In this document: piece after piece, positions 20,681 to 33,961 of the stretch
Numbering within the stretch: the first letter of the stretch is position 1
Layout of the letters: each line of letters starts with the position of its first letter
Notes under the pieces: generated by a model
The model's database searches: none
What the model was told of the DNA's origin: nothing
Seen by the model: the letters and a program-made list of their open reading frames with translations, nothing else
Assembly: GCF_046630445.1 (NCBI RefSeq)
Contig: NC_092333.1
Span: 361,511,501-361,575,500 of the forward strand
Direction: 5' to 3'
Length of the DNA: 64,000 bases
From: Rutidosis leptorrhynchoides
Lineage: Eukaryota; Streptophyta; Magnoliopsida; Asterales; Asteraceae
Translations under genes and position numbers: made by a program

Positions 20681-21960
20681 ACATATTAATTAATTCGAAC
20701 ATTATATATTAAACTATATATGAATTATTGGACTGTCAACCATGGACTATCGACTGTGGACTAATAACATTGGACAATTAAAATGAATTAAAATATTGAT
20801 TATAACATATGAAACTAAACAATTCTTCAAGTTTGCCACTTGATTTCATCTTAAACCTCATTTGTATTTTGACAATTCCAATCTACGTTCAAACTTTTCA
20901 TGATTCTTGAAAACATCTCAATCGAGAGGATGAACCAACCGCACATCATTTACGGAAGGGAAGAGTGATGCATATAGCTATGCACCTGAAAACACTCGGA
21001 ACCTGAGTAAACATTTAACATGTATTTGTGTTAGATCCTTTAGCATTATTATTACCCAAAATAACTTTACAATCCCTTTTCAAGGTAGTAAATTTTGTCA
21101 CAGCTCCAGCAAGTCAACTTCGACTTTTCACTCGGATTAGCCTTATTATAACCTCGATATATAAGTTTGCCTGTCGGCATCGTTACCGGAGAACCGTTTA
21201 TATTTCACCACATTAGTAGTAAAATTACCATCAACTTCAATGAATTTGAACTTTCCGGAAAAAAAAATCATTATATTCATTGAAACCCCATCTTGTATTC
21301 ATCTATACCCCGTAACAATAATTGCCATACCAATTACCGGGAATCAACAATCAGTGTTTCGAATCTCGTAGCATTTCTACATCAATAGTTATATGTATAC
21401 ATATACCAATTATCTCCTAGAATTACTATCTTCAATTCTGAAATTTTGAAAAGGCACCCAGTTTACGAATCGATTCTCTGAATGTTGAAAAAAAAAATGA
21501 ATGAAGTAGCAGAAACTTTAGGCAACCGTAAACGACCTTAGTCGTCAGAAGTTTAATGATAAAGAATAATATGTTAGAAAAGCTCAGAAACATTGGAACT
21601 GGAAAACGGATAAAGTTAACCATGAAGGAGATCAAGGACAAATACAAGGACCATACCCTATATTCAAAGAATCCAGATAATTCTGGATCCGATGAAATCT
21701 TTAGAGAATATCTTGCTCTGAGGTCATGTTAAAATCTTGCGGAATTTTTTTTTCATCAACCATCGAACCAAGAAATTTCAAAATATCATCATCAATATCT
21801 TCGATATTTCTTAAGATATTTTCATAACTATTCTTATCTGAAATCATTAATCTCTTCGTGCTATCAGTATTATATCATATAGAAACTGTTAGTTTCTATA
21901 TTCTGTAAACTTCGAGCTTAAAATATGAATGTTACTAAAGTAATGTTGGGAACTGATGCA

Positions 21961-23059
21961 TGAGTTAGTATAATATAATGACACTTGATCAACGTGATTA
22001 TATTACAGTAAGTTATGCAGAGTTTCTGAATGGAACATGATGATTCACAGATTATAACGTCATCATGTGTCATGTTACATAACTCTTTCATTCTGATTAA
22101 TTTCTGAACATATCAAGAAAATATATTCTTGATAGTTCTATCCTCAGTGATTTTGATAAATTTGAAAATCAAAATTTTGCTATCACGTTCTTTCCTGCTT
22201 AGAACATTATAATCATTCGAAACCCTATATCTACGAATTCTGGACCATTATTCGCTTGATTTAAAGTCAGGAAGAGAAAACAAAAGAATGAATCTCCGAA
22301 ATAGAAATGGGGGGTATAAATCGCAGCAAATGGGAGAGAGAGCATTAACTGTGGATGACAATGATTATTGCAGACAGAAGCAGGGACGTTGAAATATAAA
22401 GGAGAATATAAAGCCTGATAACCACACATTAATTACAAACTGTGGATATTAATACGAATAGCAATATAAAGACACGGTATAATTAAGAATAGTATCACCC
22501 CAAGGTAATAGTAGAAGTAAACAGATTCTTCGGGTGGAAGATTGAAAAGAAGGTTGACAGAAAAGATAATTAGAAAAATATCAAGGATTAGAACTGGATT
22601 AAGCATTTTCAGAATCTTTTGGATGTATGAAACAAGAAGGAAAGTATAGGAATGGTGAGAATCATGAAACGGAAGAGTTTAATTTATAATGGAAATTTCA
22701 GACAGAGTAATCGAAGCAGATCACCGTATTTAATTAGAGAGATCTTAATTTCCTTATTCGCAGAAGAATCAGATCTTATAGATTTCCATGATTTTCTTTT
22801 AAATTCCTTGAATTCCGGAATCCAATCAAGACAACATCAAAAGTAAAGACGCACCTTGTTTTCTAAATTTAATCGTGACTACGTCAAAAGTTATGGAAAA
22901 ATTTCCATTTCTTCATCTCGATCTTTTGTGATAGCTTCATTCATACGCTTCGATTAATCGAATCATTTTATCTATATTACTCAATGATGATAGGACTCTA
23001 TTTATCAACTCATATTCGTCAAGAAAATGTTTTTATTGTTAACCATGACCACCTCACTC
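21961..23059. other. Element B internal non-coding domain, second part
   Basis: No credible gene. It starts with the palindromic-loop hairpin (21971-22005) and a second hairpin with arms CATGATGA/TCATCATG at about 22037-22067. The rest is AT-rich and unrecognised. Confidence 0.55.
21971..22005 (+). promoter_or_regulatory. Palindromic-loop hairpin in element B
   Basis: Arms TAATATAAT (21971-21979) and ATTATATTA (21997-22005), then a GA bulge, an inner CAC/GTG stem and the loop TTGATCAAC containing the palindrome TTGATCAA. Element D has the same structure at 50297-50331 with the ninth pair changed from T-A to C-G. It resembles a kissing-loop dimerisation signal. Confidence 0.55.
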
Positions 23060-23095
23060 AAATTTCGGGACGAAATTTCTTTAACGGGTAGGTAC
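23060..23095 (+). promoter_or_regulatory. Element B polypurine tract region
   Basis: Palindrome AAATTTCG-GGA-CGAAATTT (23060-23078), then TTAACGGGTAGGTAC directly before the 3' LTR. The same arrangement precedes the 3' LTR of A. Confidence 0.75.
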
Positions 23096-23742
23096 TGTGA
23101 TGACCCGGGAATTTTTGACTAAATTTAAACTTAATCTTTATATGATTTCGATACGATAAGCAAAGCCTGTAATATTGAGTCTCTAAATTTTAGGAACAGT
23201 TTACATGAAGCTATTTGACCTTTGATCGACCCCCGACGATTCACAAACAAATGTGTGTAAATAAAAATGTAAATATATATAAGTATGATACAAAAACAAT
23301 CATGCTGTTAATAAAACGAATCTATGTAAATATATATTTAGAATATTTGTATACAATTAAGAAATTATGTATATTGTATTAAATATTCGAACATGTTATA
23401 TGAATATTACATAATTAATAATAGGTAATGTAATATATTAAATGTAATTAGAGGTTAAACATATAATATTAATATTATTACTTCTATTACTATCAATAAT
23501 ATCAATATGAATATCAAAATCAGTATTAGTCATTTTATTATTTTCAATAGATAATATAGGAAAGTTGATACATATAAATTGTTGTGATGTTATTGTTATC
23601 ATTAATAACATCATTAATATATTATAATGAGTAATAAAAGTTGATTAAAATTGTTATTATTATTATTTTTGTATCATTAAAATCATTACTATCATTATGG
23701 ATATTATTAGAAAATAATACAAATTATGATTTGTATCATTAA

Positions 23743-23818
<76 letters not shown>

Positions 23819-24039
23819 GTTATTATTATATTATTTACTCATTATACTTATTATTAGTATTACTTTATTATTAGTATTACATTATTTTGATATTTATTAA
23901 AAGAGTAATCATAATCTATAAATATAATAATAATTATCTAAATAAAAGAGAAATACAATTAAAAAATATAAATACGGATGTATGTAATTACAGATATATG
24001 AATAACAGATATATATGTATATATAAATGTTTATATACA

Positions 24040-24093
<54 letters not shown>

Positions 24094-25238
24094 GGGTATA
24101 TACAGATAATTACGTTCTATTTAACAACCCCATTCAAAAATATTCTTTTGTCTCTAAACTTGCTAAAAATTCGGATTCCATCACAGATATACCCAAAGAT
24201 CTTGTTAACAATCGACATCAAGTTGTATTATTTTTAATTCTTTTATCTGATTTCCTGTCCTTCATCTCTGAGCACAGATTTCCTTGTCGACCATATTCAC
24301 TAAACAACAAACATGTATACTGCTCCAATTATTCATAATTATCGCTTTTATAGGTGTTAATAACCACTGCTAATCGATGACTACTATATCACGCCTTTCG
24401 TTTTCTGTTTTTTTATTTCTTTGTTTCTTCTGCTTGAATTGGTTGAATACAATTATGCTATAACACATCTTCAGTAAACACAATCGAAAAAGAAAAAGAA
24501 AAAAAAAACAGAGATATATCTATATTTGTTTTTCCCCTTCTTTCTTCCTGTCATAACCGAAAACCCTCAATCATAAATCCATTTTTTTTAAAACTTCTCA
24601 ATACGAATTAAGTACTGTAATTGGTTCACTTATTGACTCCTAAACCTTGTAAATCATCACCATGAAACACCACTATCCTAAACCCTTGCTATCAGAACAT
24701 TAATAAATCGATTACCTATTTGATGAACCGACATCAGGATCGATGGATGATAATTAGATCGGTGATGATAGATAGATTGATGCACCACTGTCGCCGCTGT
24801 TATTCTATTTCCTGTCAAAATCGCCTAACCAAACCGGCACTATTTTTTTTTCTTTCTTTTCCTGTACCTGTCGGTTGAAGAGAAGAAGAAAAAAAAAAGG
24901 GGATCGATTTTTTTTTTTTGTTTACAGAAAAGATGTATTACTCTATAACAGATCACATAAATAGATTTAAAGTTTTGGGATTATGGGCCGTGAATTGCAC
25001 TTGGGCCAAGGACACAATTACATAGATGGGCTTGAGTGTGGGTCTGATGGAAATAATACGGGTTATATCAATTACTGTGAGGTTATAAAACAGAACATGG
25101 GCAACAGCCCAGCGGTCAAGTGTGTGTTTGTGGGAGCGAGAGGTCGGGTGTTCGAGTCCCAACTTGGGCAGTTTGATATCTTTTTGAGCCTTTAAGGTTG
25201 AAAACATTTTTGTTATACTTATTATTATTTATTTTTAA

Positions 25239-25293
<55 letters not shown>

Positions 25294-26963
25294 GTTATTG
25301 TTATTATTAGTTAATGATAATATTACTAGTATTATAATTATTGTTATCATTGGTATTAATATATGTATCATAAATATTATTGTCAATTTAGTATTATCCT
25401 TAAGTATTATTATTTTTATTATTATTATCATCATTAATTATTATAAGTATTAAAAATATTATTAGTAGTAGTAAACTTATCATTTTAGTATTATTATTAT
25501 CAGTATGACTATGAATATGATTAACATTAATATTATTATGAAAGTAATAAGGATATATTATTATTATCATTAATATTAAAATTTGTATCATTTTATTAAA
25601 ATTTGTATTATCAATATAATTATAATTATTAATATCATACGTATCCTTAATATTGTTATAAGTAATATCATAAATATTATCATTAGTAATATTATGATTT
25701 TCATTGTTAATACATTTATTATAAAAAATTTATTATCATTACTATCAATTCTACTAAGGTTATCAATAAAACTATCAATATTATTATTGTTAGAAATAGT
25801 TTATGAATATAAAAATAAAAGTTTTACTAATGTTGTTAAGACTATAAGTGTAAAAATAAAGATTTTTATATACAAAGATATATTCAATTACATAACTTAA
25901 TTATATTAATATCTCTATTTATATAGCATGAAAATGTATAAATAAATAATGAAACTTATAAATTATTAATATAACAAATACATTATTAATAATAAATAGA
26001 TTTATTCGATTACAATAATATGTTTTAATACATATATGAATGATATAGGTTCGTGAATCCGAGGCCAACCCTGCTTTGTTCAATATAGTCATATGTATTT
26101 TTACTACAAAATACATTAGGTGAGTTTCATTAATCCCTTTTTAAATGCTTTTGCAATATATATTTTTGGGACTGAGAATACATGCACTGTTTTTATAACT
26201 GTTTTACGAAATAGACACAAGTAATTGAAACTACATTATATGGTTGAATTATCGAAATCGAATATGCCCCTTTTTATTAAGTCTGGTAATCTAAGAATTA
26301 GGGAACAGACACCCTAATTGACGCAAACTCTAAAGATAGATCTATCGGGCCCAACAAGCCCCATCCAAAGTACCGGATGCTTTAGTACTTCGAAATTTAT
26401 ATCATGTCCGAAGGAGGATCCCGGAATGATGGGGATATTCTTATATGCATATTGTGAATGTCGGTTACCAGGTGTTCAATCCATATGAATGATATTTTTG
26501 TCTCTATGTATGGGACGTATGTTTATGAGAAATGGAAATATGAAATCTTGTGGTCTATTAAAATTATGAAATGATTATTTATGATAAACTAATGAACTCA
26601 CCAACCTTTTGGTTGACACTTGAAAGCATGTTTATTCTCAGGTACGAAAGAAATCTTCCGCTGTGTATTTGCTCATTTTAGAGATATTATTTGGAGTCAT
26701 TCATGACATATTTCAAAAGATGTTGCATTCGAGTCGTTGAGTTCATCAAGATTATTATTAAGTCAATTATAGTAGAATATATTACGAAATGGTATGCATG
26801 TTTTCAACTTTTGATGTAATGAAAGATTGTATTTTCAAAAACGAATGTAATGTTTGTAAAATGTATCATATAGAGGTCAAGTACCTCGCGATGTAATCAA
26901 CTGTTGTGAAACGTTTATAATTGATATGGACTTTGCTCGGATGGATTAGGACGGGTCTTGACA
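23096..26963 (+). repeat. Element B 3' LTR
   Basis: 3868 bp, same termini as 15031-18893. Apart from microsatellite lengths and one A/G run near 24885 I saw no difference between the two LTRs. It carries the same tRNA-like segment (25099-25170) and hairpin (26601-26615). Confidence 0.95.
25099..25170 (+). other. tRNA-like / SINE-like Pol III segment in B 3' LTR
   Basis: Identical copy of the segment at 17032-17103, with A-box-like and B-box-like motifs. Confidence 0.35.
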
Positions 26964-26968
26964 TACGG
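26964..26968. repeat. Target site duplication of element B, right copy (TACGG)
   Basis: Follows the LTR end TTGACA; matches 15026-15030. Confidence 0.95.
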
Positions 26969-27473
26969 ACCAGGGGTTAACAGAACGAAAGGAACAAATG
27001 GTGTCAGAACGAGTAATGGCGGAGCAAGTAGTGTCGGAGCAAGTTATGCCAATGTAGTTTGTTATAAATGTGGAAAACCGGGCCACATTATTAGAAATTG
27101 CCCGAACCAGGAGAACACGAATGGACAAGGCCGCGAAAGAGTTTTCAATATTAATGCGGCAGAGGCACAGGAAGAACCGGAGCTTGTTACGGGTACGTTT
27201 CTTATTGACAATAAATCTGCTTACGTTTTATTTGATTCGGGTGCGGATAGAAGCTATATGAGTAGAGATTTTTGTGCTAAATTAAGTTGTCCATTGACGC
27301 CGTTGGATAGTAAATTTTTACTCGAATTAGCAAACGGTAAATTAATTTCAGCAGATAATATATGCCGGAATCGAGAAATTAAACTGGGTAGCAAAATATT
27401 TAAGATTGATTTGATACCAGTAGAGTTAGGGAGTTTTGATGTAATAGTTGGCATGGACTGGCTGAAGAAGTGA
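26969..27473 (+). pseudogene. gag: Element A gag C-terminus and protease
   Basis: Resumes the split gag: GPGVNRTKG, the second CCHC knuckle [14 protein letters not shown], then the retropepsin with catalytic [20 protein letters not shown] and FDVIVGMDWL. A one-base deletion in the A run after GMDWLKK produces TGA at 27471 where A2 reads through as DWLKEVKAE. Protease would cut the polyprotein; here it is separated both from the gag start (by B) and from RT (by the frameshift). Confidence 0.88.
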
Positions 27474-29158
27474 AAGCGGAGATCGTTTGTTACAAAAATG
27501 CAATTCGCATTGTACGAGAAGAAGGAGAACCCTTAATGGTGTACGGAGAAAAGGGCAACATGAAGCTACATCTTATTAGTAATTTGAAGGCACAAAAACT
27601 AATAAGAAAAGGTTGCTATACTGTTCTAGCACACGTCGAGAAAGTATAAACTGAAGAAAAGAGCATCAATGATGTTCCCGTCACAAAAGAATTTCCCGAT
27701 GTATTTCCGAAAGAATTACCGGGACTACCTCCACATCGATCTGTTGAATTTCAAATAGCTCTTGTACCAGGAGCTGCACCAATAGCTCGTGCTCCTTATA
27801 GACTCGCACCCAGCGAGATGAAAGAACTGCAAAGCCAACTGCAAGAACTATTAGAACGTGGTTTCATTCGACCAAGCACATCACCATGGGGAGCTCCTGT
27901 TTTGTTTGTCAAGAAGAAGGATGGTACATTTAGGTTGTGTATTGACTACAGAGAGTTGAACAAACTTACCATCAAAAACCGCTACCCACTACCGAGAATC
28001 GACGATTTATTTGATCAACTACAAGGCTTGTCTGTCTATTCAAAGATTAACTTACGTTCCAGGTATCATCAAATGCGGGTGAAAGAAGATGATATTCCAA
28101 AGACTGCTTTCAGAACACGTTACGGTCATTACGAGTTTATGGTCATGCCGTTTGGTTTAACTAATGCACCAGCTGTGTTCATGGACCTTATGAACCGAGT
28201 GTGTGGACCATACCTTGACAAGTTTGTCATTGTTTTCATTGATGACATACTTATTTACTCAAAGAATGACCAAGAACACGGTGAACATTTGAGAAAGGTG
28301 TTAGAAGTATTGAGAAAGGAAGAATGGTACGCTAAGTTTTCAAAGTGTGCATTTTGGTTGGAAGAAGTTCAATTCCTTGGTCACATAGTGAACAAAGAAG
28401 GTATTAAGGTGGATCCGGCAAAGATAGAAACTGTTGAAAAGTGGGAAACCCCGAAAACTCCGAAACACATACGCCAGTTTTTAGGACTAGCTGGTTACTA
28501 CAGAAGGTTCATCCAAGACTTTTCCAGAATAGCAAAACCCTTGACTGCATTAACGCATAAAGGGAAGAAATTTGAATGGAAGGATGAACAAGAGAAAGCG
28601 TTTCAGTTATTGAAGAAAAAGTTAACTACGGCACCTATATTGTCATTACCTGAAGGGAATGATGATTTTGTGATATATTGCGACGCCTCAAAGCAAGGTC
28701 TCGGTTGTGTATTAATATAACGAACAAAAGTAATTGCTTATGCGTCTAGACAATTGAAGATTCACGAACAAAATTATACGACGCATGATTTGGAATTAGG
28801 CGCGGTTGTTTTTGCATTAAAGACTTGGAGGAACTACTTATATGGGGTCAAAAGTATTATATATACCGACCACAAAAGTCTTCAATACATATTTAATCAA
28901 AAACAACTGAATATGAGGCAGCGTAGGTGGATTGAATTGTTGAATGATTACGACTTTGAGATTCGTTACCACCCGGGGAAGGAAAATGTGGTAGCCGACG
29001 CCTTGAGCAGAAAGGACAGAGAACCCATTCGAGTAAAATCTATGAATATAATGATTCACACTAACCTTACTACTCAAATAAAGGAGGCGCAACAAGGAGT
29101 TTTAAAAGAGGCAAATTTAAAGGATGAAATACCCAAAGGATCGGAGAATTTGGGCTGA
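27474..29158 (+). pseudogene. pol: Element A reverse transcriptase and RNase H
   Basis: Starts with the PR-RT linker ([20 protein letters not shown]). The RT has LYRELNK-type fingers, MPFGLTNAP, the catalytic [12 protein letters not shown], and the [13 protein letters not shown] thumb. RNase H follows with [37 protein letters not shown] and [15 protein letters not shown]. Two TAA stops break it, at 27647 (after HVEKV; A2 has CAA there) and 28718 (after CVLI, where CAA is expected), and a frameshift near 29150 precedes integrase. The domains are otherwise full length, so the copy died fairly recently. RT copies the RNA to cDNA in the particle. Confidence 0.92.
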
Positions 29159-30488
29159 AAGAATTTGGGTACCAAAATTTGGAGATATGAGAGAAATGGT
29201 ACTTAGAAAAGCTCATAAAACCAGATACTCAATACATCCTGGAACGGGGAAGATGTACAAGGATCTTAAGAAACATTTTTGGTGGCTGGGTATGAAAGCT
29301 GATGTTGCTAAATACGTAGGAGAATGTTTGACGTGTTCTAAGGTCAAAGCTGAGCATCAGAAACCATCAGGTCTACTTCAACAACCCGAAATCCCGGAAT
29401 GGAAATGGGAAAACATTACCATGGATTTCATCAATAAATTGCCAAGGACTGCAAGTGGTTTTGATACTATTTGGGTAATAGTTGATCGTCTCAACAAATC
29501 AGTACACTTCCTACCAATAAGAGAAGATGACAAGATGGAGAAGTTAGCACGACTGTATTTGAAGGAAGTCGTCTCCAGACATGGAAAACCAATCTCTATT
29601 ATCTCTGATAGGGATGGCAGATTTATTTCAAGATTCTGGCAGACATTACAGCAAGCATTAGGAACTCGTCTAGACATGAGTACTGCCTATCATCCACAAA
29701 CTGATGGGCAGAGCGAAAGGACGATACAAACGCTTGAAGACATGCTACGAGCATGTGTTATTGATTTCGGAAACAGTTGGGATCGACATCTACCGTTAGC
29801 AGAATTTTCCTACAACAACAGCTACCATTCAAGCATTGAGATGGCGCCGCTTGAAGCACTTTATGGTAGAAAGTGCAGGTCTCCGATTTGTTGGAGTGAA
29901 GTGGGGGATAGACAGATTACGGGTTCGGAGATAATACAAGAAACTACCAAGAAAATCATCCAAATTCAACAAAGATTGAAAACCGCCCAGAGTCGACAAA
30001 AGAGCTACGCTGACATTAAAAGAAAAGATATAGAATTTGAAATTTGAGAGATGGTCATGCTTAAAGTTGCACCTTGGAAAGGTGTTGTTCGATTTGGTAA
30101 ACGAGGTAAATTAAATCCAAGGTATATTGGACCATTCAAGATTATTGATCGTGTCGGACCAGTAGCTTACCGACTTGAATTACCTCAACAACTCGCGGCT
30201 GTACATAACACTTTCCACGTCTCAAATTTGAAGAAATGTTTTGCTAAAGAAGATCTCACTCTTCCGTTGGACGAAATCCAAATCAATGAAAAACTTCAAT
30301 TCATTGAAGAACCCGTCGAAATAATGGATCGTGAGGTTAAGAGACTTAAACAAAACAAGATACCGATTGTTAAGGTTCGATGGAATGCTCGTAGAGGACC
30401 CGAGTTCACCTGGGAGCGTAAAGATCAGATGAAGAAGAAATACCCGCATTTATTTCCAGAAGATACGTCAACAACTCCAACTGCTTAA
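29124..30488 (+). pseudogene. pol: Element A integrase with chromodomain-type tail
   Basis: The integrase has an HHCC zinc-binding part ([17 protein letters not shown], then CLTCSKVK), the catalytic core D (TMDFINKLP), D (ISDRDGRF) and E ([10 protein letters not shown]), the [14 protein letters not shown] region and a chromodomain-like C-terminus ([20 protein letters not shown], then GPEFTWE and KKKYPHLF). A TGA at 30045 (after EFEI) interrupts it. In chromoviruses this tail directs insertion into particular chromatin. The sequence ends at TAA 30486, directly before the PPT palindrome. Confidence 0.92.
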
Positions 30489-30523
30489 AATTTCGGGACG
30501 AAATTTATTTAACGGGTAGGTAC
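30488..30523 (+). promoter_or_regulatory. Element A polypurine tract region
   Basis: Perfect palindrome AAATTTCG-GGA-CGAAATTT (30488-30506), then TTAACGGGTAGGTAC directly before the 3' LTR. Confidence 0.78.
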
Positions 30524-33500
30524 TGTAGTGACCCGAACTTTTTCATGTTTATATATATATATTAAATGAAATTGTTATTTACATGATTAAGTGTTTCCAA
30601 CATGTTAAGCAATCAAACTTTTTAAGACTTGATTAATTGAAATAGGTTTCATATAGACAATTGACCACCCAAGTTGACCGGTGATTCACGAACGTTAAAA
30701 CTTGTAAAAACTATACGATGACATATATATGGTTATATATATAGTTAACATGATTTTATTATAAGTATGTATCTCATTAGGTATTTTAACAATGAGTTAT
30801 ATACATAAAAATGAGACTATTAATTTAGGAAACTCGAAAACGATATATATAACGATTATCGTTATAACAACGTCTTACTAGGTACATATGAATCATATTA
30901 AGATATTGATACACTTGGTTAATTATGTTAAATGATAAGTAAATATATTATTAAGTGTATTAACAATGAAATACATATGTAAAAATAAGACTACTAACTT
31001 AATGATTTCGAAACGAGACATATATGTAATGATTATCGTTGTAACGACATTTAACTGTATATATATCATACTAAGATATATTATATATCATAATATCATG
31101 ATAATATAACAATTTAACATCTCATTTGTTATAATAAATAATGGGTTAACAACATTCAACAAGATCGTTAACCTAAAGGTTTCAAAACAACATTTACATG
31201 TAACGACTAACGATGACTTAACGACTCAGTTAAAATGTATATACATGTAGTGTTTTAATATGTATTCATACACTTTTGAAAGACTTCAAGACACTTATCA
31301 AAATACTTCTACTTAACAAAAATGCTTACAATTACATCCTCGTTCAGTTTCATCAACAATTCTACTCGTATGCACCCGTATTCGTACTCGTACAATACAC
31401 AGCTTTTAGATGTATGTACTATTGGTATATACACTCCAATGATCAGCTTTTAGCAGCCCATGTGAGTCACCTAACACATGTGGGAACCATCATTTGGCAA
31501 CTAGCCTGAAATATCTCATAAAATTACAAAAATATGAGTAATCATTCATGACTTATTTACATGAAAACAAAATTACATATCCTTTATATCTAATCCATAC
31601 ACCAACGACCAAAAACACCTACAAACACTTTCGTTCTTCAATTTTCTTCATCTAATTGATCTCTCTCAAGTTCTATCTTCAAGTTCTAAGTGTTCTTCAT
31701 AAATTCCAAAAGTTCTAGTTTCATAAAATCAAGAATACTTCCAAGATTGCAAGTTTACTTCCAAGTTTTCTAAATCCATTCCAAGTAATCATCTAAGATC
31801 AAGAAACCTTTGTTACTTACAGTAGGTTATCTTTCTAATACAAGGTAATAATCATATTCAAACTTTAATTCAATTTCTATAACTATAACAATCTTATTTC
31901 GAGTGGAAATCTTACTTGAAATTGTTTTCGTGTCATGATTCTGCCTCAAGAACTTTCAAGCCATCCAAGGATCCTTTGAAGCTAGATCTATTTTTCTCAT
32001 TTCCAGTAGGTTTATCCAAGGAACTTGAGGTAGTAATGATGTTCATAACATCATTCGATTCATACATATAAAGCTATCTTATTCGAAGGTTTAAACTTGT
32101 AATCACTAGAACATAGTTTAGTTAATTCTAAACTTGTTCGCAAATAAAAGTTAATCCTTCTAATTTGACTTTTAAAATCAACTAAACACATGTTATATAT
32201 CTATATGATATGCTAACTTAATGATTTAAAACCTGGAAACACAAAAAACACCGTAAAACCGGATTTACGCCGTCGTAGTAACACCGCGGGCTGTTTTGGG
32301 TTAGTTAATTAAAAACTATGATAAAATTTGATTTAAAAGTTGTTATTCTGAGAAAATTATTTTTATTATGAACATGAAATTATATCCAAAAATTATGGTT
32401 AAACTCAAAGTGGAAGTATGTTTTCTAAAATGGTCATCTAGACGTCGTTCTTTCGACTGAAATGACTACCTTTACAAAAATGACTTGTAACTTATTTTTT
32501 CGACTATAAACCTATACTTTTTCTGTTTATATTCATAAAATAGAGTTCAATATGAAACCATAGCAATTTGATTCACTCAAAACGGATTTAAAATGAAGAA
32601 GTTATGGGTAAAACAAGATTGGATAATTTTTCTCATTTTAGCTACGTGAAAATTGGTAACAAATCTATTCCAACCATAACTTAATCAACTTATATTGTAT
32701 ATTATGTAATCTTGAGATACCATAGACACGTATACAATGTTTCGACCTATCATGTTGACACATCTATATATATTTCGGAACAACCATAGACACTCTATAT
32801 GTGAATGTTGGAGTTAGGTATACAAGGTTGAGGTTGATTCCAAAATATATATAGTTTGAGTTGTGATCAATACTGAGATACGTATACACTGGGTCATGGA
32901 TTGATTCAAGATAATATTTATCGATTTATTTCTGTACATCTAACTGTGGACAACTAGTTGTAGGTTACTAACGAGGACAGCTGACTTAATAAACTTAAAA
33001 CATCAAAATATATTAAAAGTGTTGTAAATATATTTTGAACATACTTTGATATATATGTATATAGGTTCGTGAATCAACCAGTGGCCAAGTCTTACTTCCC
33101 GACGAAGTAAAAATCTGTGAAAGTGAGTTATAGTCACACTTTTAAAATCTAATATTTTTGGGATGAGAATACATGCAGGTTTTATAAATGATTTACAAAA
33201 TAGACACAAGTACGTGAAACTACATTCTATGGTTGAATTATCGAAATCGAATATGCCCCTTTTTATTAAGTCTGATAATCTAAGAATTAGGGAACAGACA
33301 CCCTAATTAACGCGAATCCTAAAGATAGATCTATTGGGTCTAACAAACCCCATCCAAAGTACCGGATGCTTTAGTACTTCGAAATTTATATCATATCCGA
33401 AGGGTGTCCTGGAATGATGGGGATATTCTTATATATGCATCTTGTTAATGTCGGTTACCAGGTGTTCACCATATGAATAATTTTTATCTCTATGTATGGG

Positions 33501-33956
33501 ATGTATATTGAAATATGAAATCTTGTGGTCTATTGTTACGATTTGATATATATAGGTTAAACCTATAACTCACCAACATTTTTGTTGACATTTAAAGCAT
33601 GTTTATTCTCAGGTAAATACTAAGAGCTTCCGCTGTTGCATACTAAAATAAGGACAAGATTTGGAGTCCATGTTTGTATGATATTGTGTAAAAACTGCAT
33701 TCAAGAAACTGATTTCGATGTAACATATTTGTATTGTAAACCATTATGTAATGGTCGTGTGTAAACAGGATATTTTAGATTATCATTATTTGATAATCTA
33801 CGTAAAGCTTTTTAAACCTTTATTTATGAAATAAAGGTTATGGTTTGTTTTAAAAATGAATGCAATCTTTGAAAAACGTCTCATATAGAGGTCAAAACCT
33901 CGCAACGAAATCAATTAATATGGAACGTTTTTAATCAATAAGAACGGGACATTTTA
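30524..33956 (+). repeat. Element A 3' LTR
   Basis: 3433 bp, starting TGTAGTGACCCGAAC. The end reads GACATTTTA, so the terminal CA has become TA; the TSD TATCA follows directly, which fixes the boundary. It differs from the 5' LTR by scattered substitutions and small indels, for example in the AT runs and in AATGATTATCGTT at about 31028. Confidence 0.93.
33574..33587 (+). promoter_or_regulatory. LTR hairpin CAACA-loop-TGTTG (A, 3')
   Basis: Same hairpin as 11629-11642, but with the full A-T pair restored. Confidence 0.5.
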
Positions 33957-33961
33957 TATCA
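33957..33961. repeat. Target site duplication of element A, right copy (TATCA)
   Basis: Matches 8568-8572. The C protein frame continues across the joined site. Confidence 0.9.

Larger units (their letters stand above)
19756..21960. other. Element B internal non-coding domain, first part
   Basis: AT-rich, no credible gene. It contains the internal PPT-like site (20038-20052), direct TTTATCGTTATTTAATTTCT repeats near 20410-20490, and an LTR-like segment (20500-20680). Confidence 0.6.
15031..26963 (+). mobile_element. Element B: large non-autonomous LTR retrotransposon (LARD-like)
   Basis: 11.9-kb insertion in the gag of A, bounded by TACGG. LTRs are 3863 bp and 3868 bp, and the internal domain is 4.2 kb. 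It encodes no gag or pol. It has a perfect initiator-Met PBS, the leader repeat, and the same PPT (TTAACGGGTAGGTAC) as family A. The last part of its LTR is homologous to the end of the LTR of A. These shared cis signals suggest A-type proteins mobilise it. I saw no LTR difference outside microsatellites and one A/G-rich run, so the insertion is very recent. Confidence 0.94.
8573..33956 (+). mobile_element. Element A: full-length Ty3/gypsy chromovirus, interrupted by element B
   Basis: Complete element flanked by TATCA. Order: LTR 8573-12011, PBS, acidic ORF, F-box ORF, gag, PR, RT, RH, IN with chromodomain-type tail, PPT, LTR 30524-33956. Without element B and its TSD it is about 13.4 kb. 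The chromovirus call rests on the integrase tail ([22 protein letters not shown]); the Tekay/Del lineage is my best guess. The pol has several nonsense and frameshift changes, so the copy is inactive. Its two LTRs differ by scattered substitutions and a few small indels, so it is older than B and F. Confidence 0.95.

Noticed and set aside
22652..22846. 64-codon ORF in the B internal domain
   Set aside because: Isolated, AT-rich codons, no similarity recognised and no conserved partner in D.
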